Program-made: the position numbers and the translations under genes
The notes under the pieces: model-generated
The model's input: the letters and a program-made list of their open reading frames with translations, nothing else
Told to the model about the DNA's origin: nothing
Database searches by the model: none
Part shown: in pieces, positions 38,901-50,900 of the stretch
How the letters are laid out: each line of letters begins with the position of its first letter
How positions within the stretch are numbered: position 1 is the first letter of the stretch
NCBI RefSeq assembly: GCF_905475465.1
Contig: NC_062249.1
Span: 7,328,501-7,392,500, forward strand
Source of the DNA: Pieris napi
Taxonomy: Eukaryota > Arthropoda > Insecta > Lepidoptera > Pieridae
Length of the DNA stretch: 64,000 bases
Reading direction: 5' to 3'

Positions 38901-41900
38901 GGTAGTGTTAAATTAGCGGGTTACAACATAGCATCTCAGTTGCAACTTGCCCGTGCGCACCTCGGTTTATGTCCGCAGCATAACGTGCTATTTAACGAGC
39001 TCACTGTTAAAGAGCATTTGGAGTTCTTCGCGCGGCTTAAGGGGTTCTCTGGCAAGGAATTGGATAACGAGATAAATACGTTAATTGAAAAATTGGAAAT
39101 GCAGGAAAAGGTGAGTTTGGGTTTGTTCCGGACTTTTGCGGCGAATTTCACTTTGTTGTCAATATAGAGTTTTTATCTACGCATATACCGATTATACAAA
39201 ACTATAGGTATTGAAAATAACTTTAAAAGTATATTATACAGTGGGTTAATTATTCTTCAGTGTTTATTTATTCTTCCTTTTAGATGTAGCATTTTATTTT
39301 AAAGCTCGCGAGCAGGCTGTTATTAAAAAAAAAACATATTTATTGTTTATGTTCTCACTATACCGAAAAGAACAGAATAATACATTTTCAATCAGAAAAT
39401 ATGATTGTAATATAGTTAAGAAAAAGCTCACCATTATTTTTTCTTTGCAATGTTCGTTATCTGTGGCAGCGTGTTATAGCGCATGCGCAATTATGTGCTG
39501 ACTTGTTTTTGCGCCATTTTTAGTTTACTCTTTCAAATAAAATTGAAAACATAAATTTCATTACCAACCTCAATAATTAAAATAAAATAATATTTTTAGC
39601 GCAATTATTTATCGCAAGGTCTATCGGGTGGACAAAAACGGCGTTTATCTGTTGGCATTGCGCTGTGTGGAGGCGCTCGAGTTGTGTTATTAGATGAACC
39701 TACATCAGGCATGGACCCGGCTTCCCGAAGAGCACTTTGGAACCTTTTGGAAAAAGAGAAAAAAGGTCTTTATTTAATATATAAAATTCTCGTGTCACTC
39801 TTCGTGCCCAAACTCCTCCGAAACAGCTCGACCGATTTTTATGAAATTTATATGCATATCCAGTAAGTCTGCGAATCAGCTATTATCATACTTTCAAACT
39901 CAATCTTCAAACTCCTAAGTGATAAGTCTACTCATTTTAATATAATGATTAGATAGTTTGCTTTTAGCTTAAATCGTACACATATAATTTAACATTTTGT
40001 TTGTCACTAATTATTGAATGTAAATACTTTTTTATCGAAATATGCATTTAAAACCTTTCTAACACTTATATAAACTTATCGATCACATATAGTTTGAAAG
40101 AATTCTGTTTATTATCAAAGTTAAGTATACAGCATGCTGTGTGTGTCTGTAAAAGTTTGTATAATCAGGTTTAATGTGATTTTGTGTGTTCCTAGACGTA
40201 AGCTTTTACTGTAATGCTCGTTGGAAAACCTTTTTTTCAATAGATACAAAACAACCGTAACGGAAAATAATTATACAATTTAATTTTATACTGTTAAATA
40301 ACATTTATTTCTCAATGATTTAGGTAGATCAATGATACTGACAACACATTTTATGGACGAGGCTGATTATTTGGGCGATCGAGTGGCTATCATGTCCACT
40401 GGAGCCTTACAATGTATCGGTTCACCCTACTTCTTGAAGACGCACTATGGAATAGGATATACACTTGTGGTTGTGAAGGAAGAGGGATTCCAATTGGATG
40501 TATGCACTAACATCATTTGCAAATATCTACCTGATACTGTTCATAAGGATGACGATGGTATGTATGAACAAATATCTTCGTTAGCGTACTAGTCTCTTAA
40601 AAGCCGGCAACACCACTTATACGAGCCCCGATGCAAAAAAGTTCGTCTAGTATGAAACTAGTGCAAAGCGTAAAATATAGAAAGTAAATATTGGTATAAT
40701 AATTAAGAACGTTTAATAAAAAGTAAACTACAATTTGAGGAACATTTTAAAGTTTATTTTAACATAACTGAAATTCTTTCATGACTTTTTTTTTAAATAC
40801 ATATTCTAAAAAACGTAACGCAAAAGTATTCGTCAATCCTTGTCACTCACGCAAAATAGTTCGTCTACCACTTAGTTGTGTCGCCTTTGCTCTAAATGAC
40901 AGCTTTAAGCTCGTAAAAGATATTTTAATATTACGACATGTGACGACGCGTTTCTTTTGTTTTTGTCTATCGAGTCAATGCTCGCGAGACTTGCCAATGA
41001 AATTTGACGTAATTTTTTTCTAAATCTAAAGCAACGTTACTTTCAATTATAAAAAAATCATAATAAAATTTTTATAATGTTAACTCTCGTACAACGTATA
41101 CAGTAGTCATCTTAACATGAGGTTATGGGCCTTAGTAATGAAATACAATCATTTAACAAATTGTTGTAATGGAAAACTGAGAAATGTGAAAGAAAGCGTA
41201 GTTGTTAAAATAAGGCGAATTAATGTTCGCGCCTAAACCTTTTAGGTCTGTGCCTCAGATTTCTGTATCTGTTTCGTGATCATTTGTTTTTCTCTCATAG
41301 GCAACAGGTGATCAGTGTTTTGCCACACGCCCTCGACTGTATGAGCCTAGGCATGATTTCCTCACGATATTTTCCATCACCGTACCCGAGTGTTAAATAC
41401 GTAGGCCAACACTGCTTTAACCTAATTATTTAATTACTCTACGATTTGAATTTTACACCGTTTTAAACGAGTTTTAGTCATGTTCATAAAAAAACGGTTG
41501 CCCAAATATTGATTCAATTAAATGTATTTTTAATATCGCAAGAGATTTGTTTTCTGTAGATTACATTTTTGGAAACCTCATATCTAATCAAATTAACAAT
41601 CTATTCAGATTTTTATATACATACCTATATCAGTCTAATAAATTGCTTATAATATCGGAAATGTTCTACCTCATTATTTAGAAAATCTAGACTGACTAAC
41701 TTCAACATTGGTCTCTTTTCATCTTACTGTACACAATTTGATTGAGATGAATGACTACTAAAGTTTTTATGTATAGTTTTTAATGGTATTCCCGTATGTT
41801 AAAATCCAATATGTAGAACAAACTATATGAACTCTATTCTGAATAACACCACTTCTGTCTGAAACAAACTGCTTTTATCAGTAAGATATAGCCCATACAT

Positions 41901-44900
41901 ACTTTGTGTTTATTTATTTTATTTTTCTCCTATTTTGTGTTACTGTGATGTAATTAAAGTGTAATTGTTATTACTTATTACTCTATGTTGATTTTAAAAA
42001 CCTAAAAGCGCAGACATTGGAGATTTTTTTATTGGTTCATTCAACTATTATATATATTATAATAAAAACTTTAATTAAATTTTCTTACTCCAATTCATTG
42101 GCCCATGCAACGCAAGACTGATGTTTTTTTATTTATTTTTTGAATACATTATAAAATACCCCTTAACTCAAAGCAATAACGACGATATTAAAATTACGTT
42201 ATCCAAAAAATAATAAAACAATCTTGACATTTGATATTAAATTTACTGTAGGTGTACAAATTTTTAATTTCAACCGCTAAATCTTATTTTAAGATTTATT
42301 TTTTTATTTTACTCCGTTTTAGCCGTGGAGGTAACGTATAGACTACCAAGCTCGAACCGAGATGTGTTCGAAGAAATGCTAAATGACTTGGAAAATAATA
42401 GATCTTCCATTCGGTTTAAAAACTATGGGTTAATTGCGACGACTCTTGAGGATGTTTTTATGTCGTAAGTTACTAAATAATTTTAAAATGGCATTTGTTA
42501 GTTAATTTGCTGCTTATCCATACATTTTTCTATTAAATCCTTGAATTTAATTAATAAATGTACGTTGTTCTTATGTACAATAAATTATTAAACAATCTCT
42601 ATTCAATAACATATTCTAATTCAAATATTTACTATGCTCTGACGGCTAAACACTGAACCAATGATTCATTTTAAATAATATCATCGAAACTAAAAAAGTA
42701 TTCTTTTTAATTTTTCTTTTATTTATTTACACAAATACAGTATTTACAATTTTCTTAACCTTATTTAAATAATTAAATTAATATCTAGGTAAAAAGCGCA
42801 CTATCACGATGTTAAAACCCGTGTATTTAATTATACTTTTAGAGTGGGTTCGGATACAGAAATCAGTTCTTTGTCCGATGATGCGACGATTGTCGGCGAA
42901 AATTCTGATGATCTCAAAGACAGTGGTTTCGACGTCTCATCTCTGGAGAGATGTAAGTTCTTTTTAATCAGTTTATTTTAACATTGGTTATATTCCTATT
43001 ATTCAATCATATTTATCTAGACTAACGGTATTATAATCATAGTTGATAGTACCGCACTTCGACATATCGTATGCGCACTTTTATCCCAAAACAAGTGAGT
43101 GTTGTATCTTTTTTTTTAATTTCTTTATTTTACAAAAAAATATAATACAATCCTAATAAGTTACATTAGATAACCGCTGTAATAATCTAACCATAGCAGT
43201 CTTGTTTAGGAGCGCGACAAATGCATATAAAAGTAGTTTTTTAATTTGCTGTTTATGTTGGTTGGCGTTAGGCAATCTAATATGTGATTTGGTACTAAAT
43301 AGCTATTGTTACATTATTAAGTCGATGGTCAGCCAGGTCCACTTGATTTCCAAGCTTAACTTTTTTCTTCAAAAATATCATTTTCAGTGGACAAAGCATT
43401 AGTAAACGAGACAGGTCACAGATTACTCTGGCTGCACGTCAAGGCCACTTGGTTGAAGTTATGGTTGGTCTGGACTAGATCCTGGGGTGTGTTACTACTT
43501 CAAATTCTGGTGCCAGTATTACAGATAAATATCAGTTTGGCCATTACAAACTATATTTTGATTAACCGCTCTACGGTTATTTCGAGACTTCTATCGCTTA
43601 CTGAAGGGTAAGTTTATATAATGTTATACTTTTATTATTATTAAACTTTTTGATTAGATGAATCTTTGATTAATGTGAGAAAATATGCAAATCCAAAAAA
43701 TATATTTCTTAAGCGGCATTTAAATGACCTTTTATAAATATCATTATATCATCGTTATAAAGTTAATTTAAATTTTAATTAATATAGCTCATAATCTGTC
43801 TTTAGTCACATTTGATATCTAAGTACATATTTTATTATCAGCTGATAATTTGATGACGGTGAACTTATTATCTTATTTTGTTTTTCATACCTAAATCATA
43901 TTTAGAGGAATTTAGATTAATTAAGTAGATAGGTACATATTCAATTAACAGGAAAATTCACCTTCTAGATTGAAACTTACCAAATTTATGAATACCAACG
44001 TGGAACTAGGCTCTGCATTTATTAATCCGCATTAATTATTACGTTTTAGAAATAATTACATTTACAAATTAAATATGAAAAAAATAATTTTACTTTGAAC
44101 GCTTGCATTGCAGCTAATGTTCTTATCGATATTGGTGTCCCTCATAACGTGCTTGTTAATAAAAAAATGTATTTAAAAATGCCATTAATAATATTTTATC
44201 TAAAACGCATGATTGACATAAAAAAATAGTTAAAACGTAATATTACCGTCGCGTAATTAAACTGTTATGAGCTAATTTGTACTTAATAAATCTTGAATAT
44301 ATTTTAATTATAAATAATTAGTTATTTTTATTATTATTATACTATGTATGTTAAGAATAATGTTAATACTAATTTATTTTTAATAATTAAAGAAAATAAA
44401 TTCAGTTTATTTATAGTACCTATATAGAAAACGACCAATATAGTATTGTCTTTTATTGACATAACTTTTAGACATAGAAAAACACTTTTTTAACGGATTT
44501 GAAGTTATGTTTTATTATAAATTTACAATTATTTTATATAATTTTAAATTTAACCGACGTTTCGCGTGCTTTACAACGTTCGTGGTCACGGTGACTGAAG
44601 ACAAAAGGTGTTGAATGTCAAAAAGTATCACATTTATAATAAAACATAACTTCAAATCCGTTAAAAAAAGTGTTTTTCTAAGTACTAATATATTTTTTTA
44701 TAGATACATATCTACGGAGACATTGCTTTCTTTCAACGGTACCGAATCTTTATCCCTGGGCGGCCTCGCGAAGGCTGGCTATGAGCTGATTTTCAAAAAT
44801 TCTGATCGCGATTCTATGATACTACATGACTTAGAAAATGGATCCGTTGACGGAAGTTATTTGGAGCTAGTAAGTTGTTTAAATTCTCACTACTGTCGAA

Positions 44901-47900
44901 AGTCCTTTGAAATAAATACTACGTTTTTAATTACATATTATTACTAACAATGTACTGGGCGTTGTTTTTGTGTTTTTTTTTAATTTAATCATCACTACGC
45001 TACAAGTCGCTTTCTCTGATCTATATCCCTATGTATGCTTAAATCTTGAAAACTACGTAACGGATTTTGATGCGGTTTAATAGATAGAGTGATTGAAGAG
45101 GAAGGTTTATATGTATAATAACATCATTGAGTAGTGGAGAAATACTGTTATTTTTTAGGTTTCTAATGTGATGTAAATAATTACATTTTTTCCGCTTACA
45201 TTGCAAACGCAAGCTGAACCCTACGAGATTTATCAAAATAATGTACTAAGTATTGTACACATTGAAAAGGTCTACAGAAAACTCCGCGATGGTATCTCTA
45301 TCTATCTATCGCGTCTATCTCTTATGGATATCCCACAATAACATTTTTTTGTCTTTTACTTTTTACGACAAATAATGGCTAATTTTCAAAGCGAATTTAA
45401 CTAATAAAGCATTAATCCTTATCCATTGAAATACCTTAAATACATTTTTGATTTAATATACAGTCAAAACCGTTTATAACGACATCGTTTACAACGACCT
45501 ATCGGTTATTACAACCAGATTGTATGGTCCCGTCCGAATCCCTATTAAACTATTCAGTAAACAAACCGCTTATAACAACATCGGATACAGCGACATATCG
45601 CTTACAACGACGGAATTTTATCGATATTCATCGGCTATAACGACCAACCGCTTCTTGTCTCAGCAAAACAAAACAATACAGACGATTTTAAATCTTATTT
45701 ATAGGCATTGAATGAATATTAGACATATTATTACCTACGCACTTTCTCCCGCTTCATCCGAACCTCTTCCCGGCCATTTGACCTTGCATACTTTACACAT
45801 GTTTAGTTCGCTAATTGACTGCGTGAGTAAGTTTGATTTAAAAGTGTTGGTGTTGTTTAGACTGTGCAATTGTGCATTTATGTGTTATCATGTCGCAAAA
45901 AAAGAGAAAAGTGTTTTCTATTGAATAAAAATCTCATGTCATATGGATAAAATGCAAAAATATTTGAGACTGGGCTAAAAAAAACGTACCAAAATGACTG
46001 ATTACTTTTGTACCTAATTATTTCGTAATAAATATTTTTGTTTATTTTTTGACTCCTTTACATATTATTATATTAACATACCATATTATAACCCATACCT
46101 ACCTATTCTAGATAGATAACTATGTACATACATATGTACTGTACTTGTGTATATGACATTGCTTATAACGACTATCGGATATAACGTCGGCAACTATACG
46201 GTCCCTTCAATGTCGTTATAAACGGTTTTGACTGTAATTCTATATGGCCCTTTACAGCTTATGATTTAAATGAATATTTTCGGAGGCGTAAAAGGCGTGC
46301 GTAGCCGGGGCGGGTCGCCAGTTTCTCTATAAACAAAAATGGGCTACGAAAGTGGCGAAGAGAGTGTCTTTTACCACTAACTAGGATTATAGCCTTATGC
46401 TACTTAATAGGCTTATCCTAAATAAATAAAGTAGTATGTTTTTTATACTCCAATAGCATTGTCTCACATATATAAATCCTTTTTTTTAAGACGGAAGATC
46501 CAGTGACAATGGGCGTGCTACGCAATAAAATCCTGATAGGTGCCACCTTTAGTGAGGAATCCGGAACCGCCTGGTTCAGCAACTTTGGTTATCACGACGT
46601 GGCAACTTCACTTGCAACTCTCCACAACGCATTGCTGAAGGGTCTCAATCCTGAAGCTAATCTCACAGTTTACAACCATCCCCTTGACGCGAACTATAGA
46701 GATAATGTGAGTTGTTTGATGATTTGCTGTTTTAAAAGAGTACCGAGAGTTTTTTACGCCGGCTTTTTCTCTCGGTCTACATACACCCTCTGTCTTCTTT
46801 GCCGATGAGTAGGGATGCCGACAAATTCAAATTTAATGACGTGGAATAAGTGATACATGTACCTTATGTTCCATAATAAACATATTTTATTTTATTTTAC
46901 TAAACCCACAATCGGTAACAAACATTGCTTGGTGTTCGTCAAGGGTCATTATTGGTGTCGATTTTATTTAGTTTTTATATTAATGAGAATAAGAATATTC
47001 TTAGTAGAATTGCACTATTTATTAATAATATGCTTTATAATAATAAAGTATGGCGTTGTCGGACTCGTTCTTCTTTTGTTTTACTTTATATGTATCTCTC
47101 TATATACAGTATATATTTACAGACAGATCTTCAAACTATGGTCTCATTGTTATCAATGCAAGTGGCCACCGCAGTCGGAAACAGTTTGGCTATCGCCAGT
47201 GCTGTCTATGTCATGTTTTATATTAAGGTAAAAATTTTATTTACCAAAGTTAATTTTATATAGCAGATTTTTTCAAAATTTACATATTTAATAAGTATTT
47301 CACTCCTTTAAAGAATATTAATACTTTTTTGATAGTCAATTTAATTTAAATTAAGATTTTAGAAAGTACGCTTCGAACGTTTATGTTTTGATTAAATTTT
47401 TTTTTAATATGGTCATAGCCCGAAAATGCTATAAAAAAAATTATATTCACAGAAATCAAAATTGAAATATGTATATGTGATTTCAGGAACGTGTTATTCG
47501 CGCTAAGTTGCTTCAAAAGGCAGCTGGTGTTCGTCCAATAGTGATGTGGAGTTCTGCAGCTATCTTTGACTGGGTGTGGTTCCTATTACTCAATTTAACT
47601 ATCGTCGCCTCCTGCGCAGCATTTAATGTCATTGGCCTTAGTACTACAGCTGAGCTCGGTAATATTTGAAACAAAATACTTAGTATAAACTGTATCTCTT
47701 CCAGAATAGAGTATGACCAATACTTAAGCTTGAGGTCGTGCGTTTAAACCCCTGAATTGAAAAGGTTATACGGTGAAGGAAATCATCGCGAAACCACCAC
47801 GTCTAAGACCAAAAATCAATTGTGTCAGACACAGTACACATACTAAAATAAAATGCGATAATGGAGCCTTTACTTTTTAACTTCCATTAACGAGTTCCTT

Positions 47901-50900
47901 CAAGTTCCTACAAGATATACAAATAATTAATATTTTAACTTTTATAAAATGGGTATGATACTTAATTACAATATTGGTAATTGATATTTCTGATAATGTA
48001 ATTTTCCATTTAATACAAAAAAATTACGATGTATAACAACTAATTACAAGTTAACTAAAAACTGTTTCGGTAGGTACTCTGTAACTTCTAATAGCGATTG
48101 CGTTATCAATATTTGTGTACCACGCGATCCCAAAGATGCGACATCAGCTACGCATATTAAGAGAACTGTGTATATCGAAATTATAGGGCAGTGATGGCCT
48201 TGTGGTTTCAACGTGCGACTCTCATCCCTGTGGTCGTAGGTTTGATCCCAGGCCAATGGACTTACTATGTGCGCATTTAACATTCACTCGAACGGTGAAG
48301 GAAAACATCGTGAGGAAACCGGCTTGCTTTGGACCCAAAAAGTCGACGGTGTGTGTGTGTGTGCTGATCCCCTACTTGCCTATCTACTTGCCTACTGCCC
48401 TATCAGAAATCTGAGGCCGAGTCCTAAAAAGGTTGTAGCGCCATTGATTTTTTTTATATCAAAATTGTATGTAGTGGTTTCGCTTGTGGAAGTTACAGAG
48501 TACGGCAGATACAGTTTTTTTATTTAAGTTAATTAAAAATTGCATACAATCTTCAAAGACTATAAATAAAGCACTTATTATATATACTCATTATATTTCG
48601 TTTTCCTCTTGATATGTATATGTATTTAATATTTGAATTTCAGGTCGTATGTACTTGTGTCTCATGGTATACGGCGCCGCCATGTTGCCTCTGCACTATC
48701 TGTTCTCGCTTGTGTTTAACGGACCAGCCGTTGGTTTCGTTATTATGTTCTTTATAAATGTACTTTTTGGTAAGTATTATTAATTGTTTTATTGTATAAT
48801 AATAATAAAAACAATAAAAACTTTATTTATGACAAAAGGGTTTGTGACAGAATTCATATATTACACTAGGCCCTGTGTTGTGGGTAACTAGAAAACAATT
48901 ATTACGTGGTACATGTTTAAATTAGGTAAAAAAAAGATGATAATAAAAAAATAAATAATAATAATAGTCATAAATTTAGTGTTACAAATGAAGTGAATGA
49001 GTGAGTGTGTGAATAGGTGTGTATGCGCATGTATTTGAGAGTGTAGCTGAAAGTTATATAGTATAGTATTAATATAATGTTGTATGTAAAACATGTTATA
49101 AAATGAATTGTCTTATGCTACTATGCTATTTTATTCCTACCCAATGGTAGGATTCAAAATTTTAGCGCGAACTTTGGTTTTCATATGTCAAAAATGGTAT
49201 GGATTTTGAATCTGTATCATTAGTATTAGGATAGTTTTGACAGATTAAAAAAAAACAGAAAATATTGGAAGTTTCTGCATTTAGCTTCAGAAGCTAACGA
49301 AACGTAATTTGCATACCCTAAGGGTCTGTTTCACAATGTATGGATAAAGTACGAAATAGCTATGTAACACATAAAGTATTTGAAACATAAATTGTGCTAT
49401 TTGTCACTTTATCAGACTCATAACTTATGATGGTCTTTAGGTGACGAATAGCGCTATCTGACAGTCGTGAAACGCAACAATAGTGTTTATCCTGTCAATA
49501 AGTAATAAATAGCTAATTTGGAACTTATGTTCAACTTATCCGTACATTGTGAAACAGACCCTTAATCAAATACTCAATTGATGTTAACAGTTGGGAGAGT
49601 TAATTTGTACTAAAACTTGTCTCAGAATAAGCTGATATACAGTATTTGAAACTCCCGCATCTGTCAAAATCCAAAGAGTATTTGAGAGATAATCTTGTCT
49701 CTTAATCTAACTATTAACTTGAAACAACTATTTAAAACGTCAGGGTTTAGATGCAGTCCTATGCAATATTGATTTTCAAAACGCATAAATATAATAAGAG
49801 TTGTCACTCCATATAATTATAAATATAATTGGAGTTCTCAATATTATCTTAGAAGCGACAGCCCCAAATCACAGATAATTTTAAAATTACCAAAGGCTTT
49901 GTCAACTATGAGTAAAAAATATAGTTATTAATGGGAATTTCATATTTTCAGGTTTAATGGGTGCTCAGATAGTAGAAACGCTGAGCTCACCAATGCTCAG
50001 CACGGGCGCAGTTGCCCAGTATATGGACTATGTATTACAGTTCTTCCCTCTGTACAGTCTCGTCACCGCTGTTAGGTAAATACATAAACTGGACTTAATT
50101 TTTTAAATGTTGCCAGTTTTTAAATGTTCGTAAAAGATTAACAATCGGAAGTATTGTTATGCTCAAGACTAGACTGACATTGCTTAGATTACATTGTATA
50201 CATTACCGACATTACATTACTGACATTACATTACTGACATAACATTACTGACAGTGCTTTGTATTGCTAATAGTACGGGAGGTAGCAACGTTTTCGAGAA
50301 AGAATTTCAGGTCAGCTGATTTTGTGATATGTCTTCCTTCTTGCACTTCCGGTTAGAGTCTGGGCAATCTGGCTGGCGGTAGCGGTTGCGTTCATTAGTG
50401 CGCATCCTATCTGTCCAGGTAATAATCCTGGATTTTAAAAGCATTTTAAGAAGCGTAATTTTTAATTTTTCGTTTTTAAATACGTCTACCTGACATACTT
50501 TTTTTATAGCCAGACATTTTTCACGTTGCATTAATTATTCATAACTTACATTTAGTAATTAGGACAATTTAAATAAAGTGTTGATTATTAATTTTAATCT
50601 AATTTTATATTCCTTTTTATGCTCGTACTACAAGCATTATACTGCAATACTTTATCATTTTAATTCAAGACTTAACAACCGAATTAATGTCTGGCAAATT
50701 CATTTTCAGTTTTTCTTATATTTAAATAACATAATATTAAAATTACAGACATTCTAAAATGCTTTGAAATTTTTATAAAAATAAAACTTAAAATCGCGTC
50801 TGGCACATAGTTAGCAACGTGAAAAATGTCTGGCAATAAAAAAAGTATGTCAGGTAGACGTATTTAAAAAGGAAAAATCAAAAATTACGCTTCTTAAAAT

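Noticed and set aside
44615..44700. ABCA exon 17 extended upstream in an open frame (MSKSITF...)
   Set aside because: The upstream part is the MITE right arm; the splice acceptor at 44703 and phase with exon 16 define the true start.
46857..47122. 124-residue and 112-residue frames before exon 19
   Set aside because: Read-through of a LINE fragment into the exon; only 47123-47227 fits the ABCA frame.
48200..48280. Possible tRNA gene (A and B boxes)
   Set aside because: Boxes match a tRNA-derived SINE; no cloverleaf can be closed and the body continues past a tRNA length.
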